A DNA stretch of 64,000 nucleotides from NCBI RefSeq assembly GCF_015319165.1, contig NZ_JADIVZ010000001.1, forward strand, positions 372,001 to 436,000. Reading direction: 5' to 3'. Positions 1 through 8,619 of the stretch are shown one piece after another. The notes under the pieces were generated by a model that did not search any database, had not been told where the DNA came from, and worked only from the letters and a program-made list of their open reading frames with translations. The position numbers and the translations under genes were made by a program. The stretch is from Nocardioides acrostichi. GTDB taxonomy: Bacteria > Actinomycetota > Actinomycetes > Propionibacteriales > Nocardioidaceae. Each line of letters opens with the position of its first letter. Position 1 is the stretch's first letter.

Positions 1-286
1 CCGACGGGCCGTAGAAGACCCACTGGAGCGTGCCGAGCGCGACCACCATCACCAGCAGTGGGCGCAGCGCGCGCAGCGATGCTCGCAGGCCGAGCCCACC
101 CACCAGGCAGGCGACGACCGCCAGAGCCAGCATGGCCCCGCCGACCGCGAGCCCGAGCGTGGCGCCTCGCACCACGACGACCACGAGGCTGAACGCGACG
201 AGCCCGCCCACCTTGACGCCGACCCGCGCGTGGTGCAGCACGGAGTCGCCGGGTCGGTAGACGGCGAGGAACGACGGCTGGCTCAT
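1..286 (-). CDS. bioN: ECF transporter transmembrane protein (BioN/EcfT), cut by window edge
   Basis: N-terminal 95 codons of a membrane protein, beginning MSQPSFLAVY; the rest lies outside the window. The visible part has hydrophobic segments rich in Val, Leu and Ala (around residues 30-75) followed by an RALRPLL stretch and another hydrophobic run, as in EcfT-type energy-coupling proteins. It starts 4 nt after the stop of bioM, and bioM itself follows bioY, so the three form a biotin uptake operon of the BioMNY type. EcfT couples the ATPase to the substrate-binding BioY in the membrane. The family call rests mainly on context plus the N-terminal pattern. Confidence 0.8.
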   Translation of the reverse strand, partial: MSQPSFLAVYRPGDSVLHHARVGVKVGGLVAFSLVVVVVRGATLGLAVGGAMLALAVVACLVGGLGLRASLRALRPLLVMVVALGTLQWVFYGPS

Positions 287-290
287 GCGC

Positions 291-998
291 TCACCCGGTC
301 GCCACCGAGGCCACGTAGTGCTCGACGGCATCGTCGGCGGACCCGTCGAAGGCGATGGCGCCGTCCGCCACGACGAGCCCGCGCTCGCAGCGGCGGGCCA
401 GGTCGAGGTCGTGCGTGAGCAGCACGAGCTGTTGGGAGAGGCCCATGAGGACGTCGCCGACCCGGCGTGAGTTGGCGAGGTCGAGCAGGGTGGTGGGCTC
501 GTCGGCGACCAGGACCGACGGGTCGGTGGCGAGCACGCCCGCCAGTGCGACGAGCTGGCGTTGCCCACCCGAGAGCGTGTGCACGGAGTCGTCGGCGTGG
601 CCGGCGAGACCGAAGGAGTCGAGCACCTCCATGGCGCGCCGGTGCCGTGCGCGAGCGTCGCGCACGGAGCGGCGCAGCGACAGCTCGACGTCCTCGACGC
701 AGGTGGCCATCACGAGCTGTGCGGCAGGGTCGGTGAAGCAGAAGCCGACCTGACGGCGCACGCGCGAGGTGTGGCGGGCGACGTCGAGGCCGTCGACGAC
801 GACCCGGCCCGTCGTCGGGGTGACGAGCCCGTTGAGCAGTCGAGCGAGGGTCGACTTGCCGGACCCGTTCGCCCCGATCACGGCGACTCGCCGCTCGGTG
901 AGGGTCAGCGTCGTCGGGCGCAGGATGGTGCGGGAGGAGCCGCGGGCGTCACCGTGCTCGACGGTGACGCCCGCGGCGTCCAGCTCGATGGTCGGCAA
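291..998 (-). CDS. bioM: Biotin ECF transporter ATPase BioM
   Basis: 235-residue ABC ATPase that powers biotin uptake with BioY and BioN. Walker A GANGSGKST is at residues 42-50, a Q-loop Gln near 94, the signature LSGGQ at 142-146, and Walker B VLVADE at 162-167. A TTG start is chosen because it gives MPTIELDAAG, lies 4 nt after the bioY stop and avoids a long overlap; the frame stays open upstream through bioY, so the exact start is uncertain. Gap to bioN is also 4 nt, indicating one transcript. Confidence 0.9.
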   Translation of the reverse strand: MPTIELDAAGVTVEHGDARGSSRTILRPTTLTLTERRVAVIGANGSGKSTLARLLNGLVTPTTGRVVVDGLDVARHTSRVRRQVGFCFTDPAAQLVMATCVEDVELSLRRSVRDARARHRRAMEVLDSFGLAGHADDSVHTLSGGQRQLVALAGVLATDPSVLVADEPTTLLDLANSRRVGDVLMGLSQQLVLLTHDLDLARRCERGLVVADGAIAFDGSADDAVEHYVASVATG

Positions 999-1002
999 GC
1001 GC

Positions 1003-1599
1003 TCAGCGGCGCGAGAGCAGCCGCGGGAACGCGCGGTGCACCTCGGCGGCCACGATCGCGACCAGCAGATCCTTGGCGACATCGACGAACCAGAAGGGCG
1101 CGTCGTAGGCGGCCGCGGTGGCCCAGCCGACGCCGAAGTACAGCTTCATGCCGACGATGCCGCAGGCGTGGTTGAGCACCATGCCCGCGACAGCGGCGAG
1201 GAACACGGCCCAGGCGCGCGTGCGTCGGGCGCCGACCGCGGCGACCACGAGACCGGTGAGGGCGGCCGCGAACGGGAAGCTGATCAGGTAGCCCGCCGAG
1301 GAGCTGGTGAACGGGGCCAGGCCGCCGGAGTGACCCGCGAAGACGGGCAGGCCCACGGCACCGATGCCGAGGTAGAGCGCCCCGGCGAGGAACCCGCGGG
1401 TGGGGCCGAGCACCGCGCCGGTGAGCAGCACGCCGAAGGTCTGGAGCGTGATGTCGACGGCCCCGCCGCCCACCGGTATGCCGCCGACCACCGAGCACGC
1501 GGCGATGAGTGCCGCGAAGGCGGCGACGAGGGCGAGGTCGGTGGGCGAGAACCCGGGGCGCGAGGAGGGTGCGGTCTCGCTGGGCGCGGTCATGGTCAT
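1003..1599 (-). CDS. bioY: Biotin transporter substrate-binding protein BioY
   Basis: 198-residue hydrophobic protein with about six membrane segments and the BioY-typical stretch VPVGGGAVDITLQTFGVLL-like (here GGIPVGGGAVDITLQTFGV), then GPTRGFLAGALYLGIGAVGLPVF and a C-terminal WFVDVAKDLL. It binds biotin in the membrane and is energised by BioM/BioN. The start ATG (MTMTAPSE) is preceded by AAGGA about 7 nt upstream. A possible -10 box TATCCT on the minus strand (1640-1645) overlaps the palindromic operator upstream, so the operon is probably repressed by the divergent TetR protein when biotin is plentiful. Confidence 0.93.
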   Translation of the reverse strand: MTMTAPSETAPSSRPGFSPTDLALVAAFAALIAACSVVGGIPVGGGAVDITLQTFGVLLTGAVLGPTRGFLAGALYLGIGAVGLPVFAGHSGGLAPFTSSSAGYLISFPFAAALTGLVVAAVGARRTRAWAVFLAAVAGMVLNHACGIVGMKLYFGVGWATAAAYDAPFWFVDVAKDLLVAIVAAEVHRAFPRLLSRR

Positions 1600-1625
1600 C
1601 AGTCGTCCTTCTCGAAGCGCAGTCA

Positions 1626-1642
1626 CCTGAACGGTGTTCAGG
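1626..1642. promoter_or_regulatory. BioQ-type operator palindrome
   Basis: Perfect inverted repeat CCTGAACGGTGTTCAGG: 7-bp arms around a 3-bp centre. It lies in the divergent gap between bioY and the TetR gene and overlaps the TATCCT -10 candidate of bioY. BioQ operators of corynebacteria and mycobacteria have a similar TGAAC-spacer-GTT core (from memory), so this is the likely binding site of the neighbouring regulator. Confidence 0.75.
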
Positions 1643-1672
1643 ATAGAGCCATCCCCGGCTAGGGTGACCACC

Positions 1673-2245
1673 GTGTCCCACACTCGAGACGATGTCGTGC
1701 GCATGGCGCTGCGCGTACTCGACGAGTACGGCCTGGCCGACCTCTCGATGCGTCGCCTCGCGGCCGAGCTCGACGTGCGGCCCAGCGCGCTCTACCACCA
1801 CGTCGCCAACAAACAGACGCTCCTGGCCCTCGTGGCCGACGAGCTGCTGCGCCGCACCTTCCGCCCCGCGCTGCCGGCGGACGCCGACTGGCGCGCCACG
1901 CTCGTGAGCACGGCCCGCGCCTTACGAGAGTCGATGCTGGCCTACCGCGACGGCGCCGAGCTCGTCTCGACGGTCGTGGCCTTCGGGCTCGGCGCTGCGG
2001 CGCCCCATGACGCCCTGGTCGAGGCGCTCGGCGACGCCGCGCTGCCGGCCTCGCTGGTGCGCACGGCGGCCGGCACGGTGCTGCACTACGTGCTCGGCCA
2101 CACGCTCGCCGAGCAGACGCACCTCCAGGCCGACGCTGCCGGCGCTCTCGGCGACGCCCCGCCGGCGCGTCCCTCCGACTTCGCCGAGGGCCTCGCGCTC
2201 ATCGTCGACGGCATCGGCGTCCGGCTCAGCGGGCGAGCGGGTTGA
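1673..2245 (+). CDS. bioQ: TetR-family regulator, probable biotin repressor BioQ
   Basis: 190-residue TetR protein: N-terminal helix-turn-helix (TRDDVVRMALRVLDEYGLADLSMRRLAAELDVRPSALYHHVANK region, residues 4-45) and an alpha-helical ligand domain. GTG at 1673 is chosen because TAGGGT (1660-1665) lies 7 nt before it, the pattern of a leaderless actinobacterial promoter; a GTG 9 nt earlier is an alternative. It is divergent from bioYMN with a perfect palindrome between. The BioQ assignment is inference from position and operator. The 3' end overlaps the desCD 3' end by 20 bp on the opposite strand. Confidence 0.85.
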   Translation: MSHTRDDVVRMALRVLDEYGLADLSMRRLAAELDVRPSALYHHVANKQTLLALVADELLRRTFRPALPADADWRATLVSTARALRESMLAYRDGAELVSTVVAFGLGAAAPHDALVEALGDAALPASLVRTAAGTVLHYVLGHTLAEQTHLQADAAGALGDAPPARPSDFAEGLALIVDGIGVRLSGRAG

Positions 2246-4520
2246 CCAGCTCCCCGGCGTAGAGCAGCGACGACGCCTGGTCGGCGATGTCGACCATCTG
2301 CCGGGCATCGCGCAGTTGTAGCCGGTTCAGGCAGGAGTGCCGGAACGTCGGCCGTTGCAGGTCGATGGTGCGTACGGCGTCGGCGAGCTCGGGGTGGTCG
2401 AGGGCGTGCTGCTCCAGGCAGGCGGCCGCCTCGGCCCAGAACTGCTCGACCGGGAGGAGCCCCTCGGTCTCCCAGAGGGCGGCGAGGTGGCGCAGCACGC
2501 CGTCGACGACATCGGTGAGCACCGCGAGGCAACGGTCGTCGGGGTCGACCTCCGCCCGCGCCCGCTCGGCCGATTCCGGCAACGGCCGGCTCGGCGACAG
2601 CACGCCGACCTCCTCGCCGAGATCCTTCATGACGCACCGTTGCGGTGCCTGCCCGCGCAGCACGAGCAGTACGTTCTCGCCGTGCGGCATGAAGGCGAGG
2701 TCGTGGGCGAGCAGGCAGTGCGCGACGGGGCGTAGGTAGGCGTCGAGCAGCCGCCGCAACCAGGCCCGCGGCGTGAGACCCGACGCACGCACCAGGGCGG
2801 CGCAGTAGGAGGCGCCGGTCGGGTCGCGGTGCAGCAGGGCCGCCAAGGTGATGATGCGCTCGTCCTCCCCCTCGCCACCCCGCAGCGCCGTCGCCGGGCT
2901 CTCACGCCAGAGCGCGGCGAGCATCTTGCGCTGCGGGGCGCCCGGAGCCGCGCGGTGGTAGATGTCACCGGTGTAGCCGACGGCGGCGACCTCGCGCAGC
3001 ACCTCGAAGCCTCGGCCGTGCAGCTCGGGGTCGCCCTCGACGATCGAGGCGACCCAGTCGCTGATCGCGGGGGTCTCGCGCATGTAGGCGGGGGAGAGGC
3101 CGCGCACGAAGCCCATGTTCTGGATCGCCAGGGCGGTCTTGACCTGCGGACGACGGGGGTCGTCGAGGTCGGCGAAGGTGCGGATCGACTGCATCGCCTG
3201 GTAGCGGGTGGTGCCCTCGCCGAGCACCACCAGATCCTGGCGCGCGACATCGGGGGCGAAGGTGACCGCCACCTTGGCGTCCCACTGCCAGGGGTGCACG
3301 GGCAGCAGCAGGTAGTCGTCGGGGTGCAGGCCGCGCTCGCGCAGCCGGTCGTGCAGCAGCTCGCGCTCGGGGCCCTCGCCGAGCACCGGCAGGTCGGTCT
3401 CGGCCCAGCCCTCGCCCAGCGAGAGATGGGTGGCGTGCCGGCGCGCCGCCAGCCAGACCAGCCGCACGGGGCGGGCGGCGTCGGGGGAGAAGGCCTCGTG
3501 GTCGGCCAACGAGAAGCCGATGCGACCTCGATTGGCCACGAAGCCGGGGTGGCCTTCGGTGACGGCAGCCTCGACCTCGGCGTGGGAGGCCTCGAGCAGC
3601 GCCTCGACGCTGGGGCCGGGATGGGCCAGCTGCCAGCAGGTCCAGGCCAGGGTGGCCGCGAGCTCCTCGAGGTAGACCCCGGTCAGCTCCTCGCGCAGCC
3701 CGAGGGCCTCGGCGTGCTCGAGCACCAGCTCCTGGACGTCGAGGGGGGCGGGCTCGCCGTCGACCTCACGGGTCAGGGAGTCCGGGTCGATGTGCCAGTG
3801 CTCGAGCGGCAGCCGGCGTGCCGCGAACCGGTAGCGGCTGCCCGTCGGTGCCTGGAGCACCCATCGGTCGGGGCCGTCGGGGCGGGGGTCGAGCAGTCGC
3901 TCGTGGCACAGCTCGCCGAGCGCCTTGACGACCAGGCGGCGTTGCGCCCGCTCCAGCAGGTCCGGGCTCAGGTGGGGTGCGGGGGGTTGGTGACGGGCGC
4001 GTTCCCAGTCGGCACGGGTGAGGAACGAGAGCGCGGCGGTCTTGTCGTCGAGTTCGATGGTGCGGCTCACGGTGAAGCCGGCCTCCTTGTTGAGTCGGGC
4101 GATGGCCTCGTTGCGCACGTCGGGCTCGACGACCACGCGTTGTACGCCGGTGCCTGCGAAGCAGTGCTCGAGCACCGCGGCGAAGACGGCTCGGGTGAGC
4201 CCCGGGCGGCGTCCGGCGTCGGGGGCGGGCGGTGCGACCAGCACGTGCATCCCCAGGTCGCCGGCGCCTAGCTCCGGCAGATCCTTGAGGGGAGAGTCGG
4301 CCGGGTCGTAGGTCTCGGCCAGGAACAGGGGCTCGCCGTCGACTCGCCCCAGCCAGGCGTCGTGGGTGGGTCGCGCGTCGATCTCGGCGTACTCTCGGCG
4401 CACGTCGTCGGGTGTCGCCTCGCCGAGCTGCCAGTACACCGAGCGCGGGTGCGTCACCCAGGCGTGCAGCAGTGCGACGGTCGCGTCGTCGACCACCAGT
4501 GGCTCCAGCGTGCACCTCAT
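2226..4520 (-). CDS. Fused DesC-DesD: hydroxylamine acyltransferase plus NIS siderophore synthetase
   Basis: 764 residues. Residues 1-170 form a GNAT domain of the siderophore acyltransferase type (VEPDVRNEAIARLNKEAGF at 131-149). From about 185 to the end is an IucA/IucC synthetase with GHPGFVANRGRIGFS, HPWQWD, IQNMGFVRG and MPHGENVLLVL, matching the type C (DesD-like) class. In desferrioxamine pathways these are normally two proteins, DesC (acylates N-hydroxycadaverine) and DesD (ATP-dependent trimerisation and cyclisation). Its start overlaps the desB stop by 4 nt (ATGA), so it is translationally coupled in the operon. The product is inferred to be a desferrioxamine-like hydroxamate; the acyl group cannot be read from sequence. 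Confidence 0.9.
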   Translation of the reverse strand: MRCTLEPLVVDDATVALLHAWVTHPRSVYWQLGEATPDDVRREYAEIDARPTHDAWLGRVDGEPLFLAETYDPADSPLKDLPELGAGDLGMHVLVAPPAPDAGRRPGLTRAVFAAVLEHCFAGTGVQRVVVEPDVRNEAIARLNKEAGFTVSRTIELDDKTAALSFLTRADWERARHQPPAPHLSPDLLERAQRRLVVKALGELCHERLLDPRPDGPDRWVLQAPTGSRYRFAARRLPLEHWHIDPDSLTREVDGEPAPLDVQELVLEHAEALGLREELTGVYLEELAATLAWTCWQLAHPGPSVEALLEASHAEVEAAVTEGHPGFVANRGRIGFSLADHEAFSPDAARPVRLVWLAARRHATHLSLGEGWAETDLPVLGEGPERELLHDRLRERGLHPDDYLLLPVHPWQWDAKVAVTFAPDVARQDLVVLGEGTTRYQAMQSIRTFADLDDPRRPQVKTALAIQNMGFVRGLSPAYMRETPAISDWVASIVEGDPELHGRGFEVLREVAAVGYTGDIYHRAAPGAPQRKMLAALWRESPATALRGGEGEDERIITLAALLHRDPTGASYCAALVRASGLTPRAWLRRLLDAYLRPVAHCLLAHDLAFMPHGENVLLVLRGQAPQRCVMKDLGEEVGVLSPSRPLPESAERARAEVDPDDRCLAVLTDVVDGVLRHLAALWETEGLLPVEQFWAEAAACLEQHALDHPELADAVRTIDLQRPTFRHSCLNRLQLRDARQMVDIADQASSLLYAGELVNPLAR

Positions 4521-5833
4521 GCCGGCTCCCGGCGCAGGTGCTCGGGCACGCCGAAGGTCTGGGTGGCGACCCGCTTCTCGACGGCGTACACGGTGCGGCC
4601 GGTCAGCGCATTGACCAGTGTGGCGCTGCGGTGTGCCCCCATCCCGAGATCCGGGGCGACGAAGCCGTGCGTGTGCTCCTCACCGTTCTGCACGAAGATC
4701 TCGCGCCCGGTGACGTCGACGGCGAAGGTCGAGTCGGCGAGCAGCCGACCCGTGTCGTCGAGGTGCAGCCGGTCGCGCACCCCCTCGAGGAACGCGGGCA
4801 GCTCGGCGCGGTAGCCGGTGCCGAGCACCAGGCCGTCGGTGCGCAGGCCGAAGGACTCGCCGGTCTCGTCGTGGTGCAGGTCGAGCTCGTAGGCCGAGCC
4901 GTCCCAGCGTGCGTCGACCAGCGAGGTGTTCGACACCAAAGTGGTGCGTGGTCCGTGCCCTTGCACCCGCAACCGGTAGTGCAGGTCGGAGATCGCGTCG
5001 ACCAGCTCGCCGCTGATGCCCTTGTAGAGACTGCGCTGCTCGCGCAGCAGCTGCTCGCGGGTGGGGGCCGGCAGCGACTGGAAATAGGCGGAGTACTCCG
5101 GCGAGGTCAGCTCCAAGGTGAGCTTGGAGTACTCCATGGAGAAGAATCGCGGACTCCGGGTGAGCCAGACCAGGTCGTAGTCGTGGTCGGGGGACGCCGC
5201 CAGCAGGTCGAAGTAGACCTCGGCGGCGCTCTGGCCGCTGCCGACGACGGTGATGGTGCGCGAGCGCTGGAGCTCCTCGCGCGCCGGGAGATATCCGGCG
5301 GTGTGGACGGCGGGACCGCCGGCGTCGCGTACGCACGGCGGCAGGACCGGTCGGGTGCCGGTGCCCAGCACGATCCGTCGGGCCCGCCACTGCTGCCCGG
5401 TCGCCGCGGTGGCGAGGTACACACCCTCGTCGGTGCGCTCGAGGTTCACCACGCGTTGGCCCAGCCGCACCGAGGGCAGCCGTTCGGCCACCCAGGTCAG
5501 GTAGTCGTCGTACTCGCTGCGCAGCGGGTTGAACGACTCGCGCACGTAGAAGGGGTAGAGCCGGTCGGTGGCCTTGAGGAAGGCGAGGAAGGACCAGCGG
5601 GAGGTGGGGTCGGCCATCGTGACGAGGTCGGCCAGGAACGGCACCTGCAGGGTCGCGTCGGGCAGCAGCATGCCAGGGTGCCACCGCACGTCCTCGCGGG
5701 CCTCGAGGAACACCGCGTCGAGGTCGTCGACGGGGTCGGCGAGGGCGGCCAGACCGAGGTTGAAGGGGCCGAGCCCGATGCCCAGGACGTCGTGCAGGCG
5801 CTGATCCTGCGTCTGCGTGTGGAAGGCGCTCAT
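4517..5833 (-). CDS. desB: L-lysine/cadaverine N-monooxygenase (DesB-like)
   Basis: 438-residue flavin-dependent N-hydroxylase. The FAD motif GIGLGPFN is at 18-25, the NADPH motif VVGSGQSAAEVYF at 196-208, and WHPGMLLPDATLQVPFLADLVT is typical of the lysine/ornithine N-monooxygenase family. It hydroxylates the terminal amine (cadaverine in the desferrioxamine route). ATG overlaps the desA stop by 4 nt and its own stop overlaps the next start, so the three genes are one coupled operon. The open frame extends upstream inside desA but the conserved protein starts at MSAFHTQ. Confidence 0.92.
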   Translation of the reverse strand: MSAFHTQTQDQRLHDVLGIGLGPFNLGLAALADPVDDLDAVFLEAREDVRWHPGMLLPDATLQVPFLADLVTMADPTSRWSFLAFLKATDRLYPFYVRESFNPLRSEYDDYLTWVAERLPSVRLGQRVVNLERTDEGVYLATAATGQQWRARRIVLGTGTRPVLPPCVRDAGGPAVHTAGYLPAREELQRSRTITVVGSGQSAAEVYFDLLAASPDHDYDLVWLTRSPRFFSMEYSKLTLELTSPEYSAYFQSLPAPTREQLLREQRSLYKGISGELVDAISDLHYRLRVQGHGPRTTLVSNTSLVDARWDGSAYELDLHHDETGESFGLRTDGLVLGTGYRAELPAFLEGVRDRLHLDDTGRLLADSTFAVDVTGREIFVQNGEEHTHGFVAPDLGMGAHRSATLVNALTGRTVYAVEKRVATQTFGVPEHLRREPA

Positions 5834-7323
5834 GCCGCCTCCGTCCGCGCCAGTGCGGCCGCCGTCTCCGCGATGCCCTCGATCACGGAGGCGATGTCGT
5901 CGACCTCCGCCATCGGGTTGAGCAGGGTGAGCTTGAGCCAGCGGCGTCCGTCGACGACCGTGGCGGCGACCACATGGGCACCGGCGCTCCACAGCGCGGC
6001 GCGTATCCGTGGCACGAGTCGGTCGACGTCGTCGGCGTCGAGGCCGGGGCACCGCGGACGCAGCAGCAGCGTGCTCAGCTCCGGTGCGGCGTGCAGCTCG
6101 ATCCGGTCGTCGACGGCATAGCGGGCGTGCACCGCCGCGGCGAGATCGACGATGGCGTCGACCAGGTCGCCGATCGCCTCGGCGCCCATGACCCGCAGCG
6201 TGAGCCACAGCTTGAGGGCGTCGAAGCGGCGCGTGGTCTGCAGACTCTTGTCGACCTGGTTGGGGGCGCTCACCGCGGCGCCACCACCGTCACGCGGATT
6301 GAGGTAGTCGGCGTGGGCGGCGACGTGGCGCAGGTGCCGCCGCTCGCGGACGATGACTGCGCTGCACGAGACCGGCTGGAACCAGGTCTTGTGGAAGTCG
6401 ACGGTGACAGAGTCGGCTTGCTCGATGCCGGCGAGCAGGTGCCGCCGGGTGCGGGAGACCAAGAGCCCGCCACCGTAGGCGGCGTCGACGTGCAGCCAGG
6501 CGTCGTGCGCCCGAGCGAGCCCCGCCAGCGCGGGGAGGGGGTCGATGCTGCCGTGGTCGGTGGTGCCGGCGGTGGCGACGACCGCCATGACGCTGTCGCC
6601 GGCCGAGACGACCTCGCTGAGGGCGGCACTGAGCCGGTCGGGGAGCATGCGCCGGCGCTCGTCGACCGGAACACTGAGGACGGCGTCCTCGGAGAGTCCG
6701 AGCAGACGCGCGGAACGCTGCACCGAGTAGTGCGCGTCGGCGGAGGCCAGGATGCGCAGTCGAGCCGGCCACACCCCTGGCCGCTCGAGGGCGCGATCGC
6801 GCGCGAGGTGCAGGGCCTGGAGGTTGGACTGGGTGCCGCCGGAGGTGAACACGCCGTCGGCCCGTTCGCTGGAGAACCCGATGCGCTCTGCCACCCATTG
6901 CACGAGGCGGCGCTCGATGAAGGTGCCACCCACGCTCTGGTCGAAGGTGTCGAGGCTCGGGTTCACGCCGCTCACGAGCACCTCGGCGACGAGAGCGGGT
7001 ATCAGGACGGGGCAGTTGAGGTGGGCGGCGTAGCCGGGTTCGTGGAACCAGACGGTGTCGTCGAGCCAGACCCGGTCGAGCTCGGCCAGGGCCTGGGTGG
7101 TGCAGCCGAGGGGGAGGTCGAGGTCGACGGCGTCGACGCTCGCGGCGGCTCGGGCAGGTGAGGATCCCGTGACGGGGCCGCGGACGCGACTGAGCGTGCT
7201 GGCGAGGTGCGTGACAGCCAGGCGCGTGGCGGTCTCGTACTCACCCGCGTGATCGGGGTGCAGGAGGTGCCGCAGGCGTGGGTCGTCTGCGTGCGCGCGG
7301 GGGGAGGCGGTGGGGTGCGACAC
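5830..7323 (-). CDS. desA: PLP-dependent lysine decarboxylase (DesA-like)
   Basis: 497-residue group II pyridoxal-phosphate decarboxylase. Residues: SADAHYS with H198 stacking on PLP, HVDAAYGG with D280, and the Schiff-base lysine K312 in VDFHKTWFQP. In desferrioxamine synthesis this enzyme makes cadaverine from lysine. GTG start with AAGGA 6 nt upstream. It is the first gene of the desA-desB-desCD operon; an iron box 20 bp upstream indicates repression by iron-loaded IdeR/DmdR. Substrate is inferred from neighbours; other group II decarboxylases share these motifs. Confidence 0.9.
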   Translation of the reverse strand: MSHPTASPRAHADDPRLRHLLHPDHAGEYETATRLAVTHLASTLSRVRGPVTGSSPARAAASVDAVDLDLPLGCTTQALAELDRVWLDDTVWFHEPGYAAHLNCPVLIPALVAEVLVSGVNPSLDTFDQSVGGTFIERRLVQWVAERIGFSSERADGVFTSGGTQSNLQALHLARDRALERPGVWPARLRILASADAHYSVQRSARLLGLSEDAVLSVPVDERRRMLPDRLSAALSEVVSAGDSVMAVVATAGTTDHGSIDPLPALAGLARAHDAWLHVDAAYGGGLLVSRTRRHLLAGIEQADSVTVDFHKTWFQPVSCSAVIVRERRHLRHVAAHADYLNPRDGGGAAVSAPNQVDKSLQTTRRFDALKLWLTLRVMGAEAIGDLVDAIVDLAAAVHARYAVDDRIELHAAPELSTLLLRPRCPGLDADDVDRLVPRIRAALWSAGAHVVAATVVDGRRWLKLTLLNPMAEVDDIASVIEGIAETAAALARTEAA

Positions 7324-7342
7324 GAGGATCCTTCCGAGAAGA

Positions 7343-7361
7343 TGAGGTAAGGCTTACCTAA
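7343..7361. promoter_or_regulatory. IdeR/DmdR iron box upstream of siderophore operon
   Basis: TGAGGTAAGGCTTACCTAA, a 19-bp interrupted palindrome (AGGTAAG/CTTACCT core) closely resembling the actinobacterial iron box TTAGGTTAGGCTAACCTAA (consensus from memory). It lies 20 bp upstream of the desA start, in the only gap before the operon. Confidence 0.85.
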
Positions 7362-7416
7362 CTCCATTGTGCCTGGCGGCACAACCCGACGTGTCTGTGG
7401 CCGACGCCACGTCGCC

Positions 7417-8019
7417 TCAGGCCCCCGTGACGTCGACCACGGCACCCTTCGACTCGGCCAACAAGACGGCGCCGGTGAGGTCGAGCGTGGTCCGACGCAG
7501 CTGGGCGGCACCCAGGTCGACACCGTCGAGCGCGGCACCACGCAGGTCGGCCTTCGCGAGCTGGGTCTGGTGCAGCTCGGCGCCTGAGAGGCGGGCGCCA
7601 CGCAGGGTGGCGGCGGTGAGATCGGCCAGCGAGAGGTCGGCCTCGCGCAGGTCGAGATCGCTGAGGTCGAGGCCGGCGAGGTGCGCGCCCCGCAGCCCGA
7701 CGCCTCGCCACTGACCGCCGAGCACCCGTAGAGGGCGCATCGTGCAACGGGTGAAGGTCGATCCGGTCAGCTTGCATGCCTCGAAGGTCGCGTCGAAGAG
7801 GTTGCACCGGGTGAACTCGCAGGTCACGAATGCGGACGAGACGTGGGTCGAGGCGTTGAACCGGCAGGCCTCGAAGACGCAGTCGGTGAACACGGCGCTG
7901 CGCGTGCTGGCCTCGGTCAGGTCGACGTCGACGAAGCGGCACGCCGTCCACCGGCCGTCGGCGAGGTCGTCGCCGTACCAGTCCTCGCCGCTGAACGTCT
8001 GCCCCGCGATCTCGGTCAT
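7417..8019 (-). CDS. Pentapeptide repeat protein
   Basis: 200 residues made of A(D/N)LxX-type pentapeptide repeats from about residue 25 to 185: first a loose block (CVFEACRF, CEFTRCNLFDATF) then a regular one (LAGLDLSDLDLREADLSLADLTAATLRGARLSGAEL). Such proteins fold as a right-handed quadrilateral beta helix; some (Qnr, MfpA) mimic DNA and protect gyrase, but nothing here proves that role. ATG start with TACCTT 6 nt upstream (8026-8031, minus strand), consistent with a leaderless transcript. It is a single gene next to the siderophore promoter. Confidence 0.88.
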   Translation of the reverse strand: MTEIAGQTFSGEDWYGDDLADGRWTACRFVDVDLTEASTRSAVFTDCVFEACRFNASTHVSSAFVTCEFTRCNLFDATFEACKLTGSTFTRCTMRPLRVLGGQWRGVGLRGAHLAGLDLSDLDLREADLSLADLTAATLRGARLSGAELHQTQLAKADLRGAALDGVDLGAAQLRRTTLDLTGAVLLAESKGAVVDVTGA

Positions 8020-8196
8020 GCTCGCAAGGTAACGGCGCTCGCCGACATGTGGGTTGGCAGCCGGGGGTCATGGTCGTCGACTCGCCCCTCGAGCACCCCG
8101 CCGCTTTCGTGGAATCAGCCCCGATGCCCCCGTGCCCGGGCGACGGCCTCGGTGCTCCGGCCGGCCACGCCCCGGCGAGGAGTGCGCGGCCCGGGC

Positions 8197-8601
8197 TCAG
8201 CGCACCGCGAGGTAGACCAGCACGCCGCCCACTGCGGCCAGCACGACCAGGACGTTGACCCAACGCAGACGCAGCCAGAGTCGAGCGCGCTCCTCATCGA
8301 CCCGCTGCTCCTGCTCGGGCTTGTCGCGTCGCGACGTCAGCGAGTCGTTGCGCCGCCACTCACGAGCACCGGCCAGCGCGGCGACCACGCCGAGGGCGAC
8401 CATGAACCACGGCAGGTAGGGCCGGTAGGTGAGGTCGTCCATCACGTGGAGCAAGCCGAGGGTGAGGCCGACGGCCACCAGGACCATCGCCATGGCGAAG
8501 TAACCCCACGCGGGGTAGTCGCGCCTCTGACTGCTCAGTGGCGAGTCGCCGACATCGGACACGCCGGTCACGATCGCAGGAACCGCGGTCGGCGGCCTCA
8601 T
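8197..8601 (-). CDS. Small membrane protein of unknown function
   Basis: 134 residues with three predicted membrane segments: about 32-52 (GYFAMAMVLVAVGLTLGLLHV), 62-80 (LPWFMVALGVVAALAGA) and 113-133 (WVNVLVVLAAVGGVLVYLAV), with a charged loop of Arg, Glu and Lys between the second and third. I do not recognise the family. It begins 18 nt after the stop of the next gene upstream (8620-9441), so it probably shares its transcript. Confidence 0.75.
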   Translation of the reverse strand: MRPPTAVPAIVTGVSDVGDSPLSSQRRDYPAWGYFAMAMVLVAVGLTLGLLHVMDDLTYRPYLPWFMVALGVVAALAGAREWRRNDSLTSRRDKPEQEQRVDEERARLWLRLRWVNVLVVLAAVGGVLVYLAVR

Positions 8602-8619
8602 CCCCTCGGATTCACCGCG

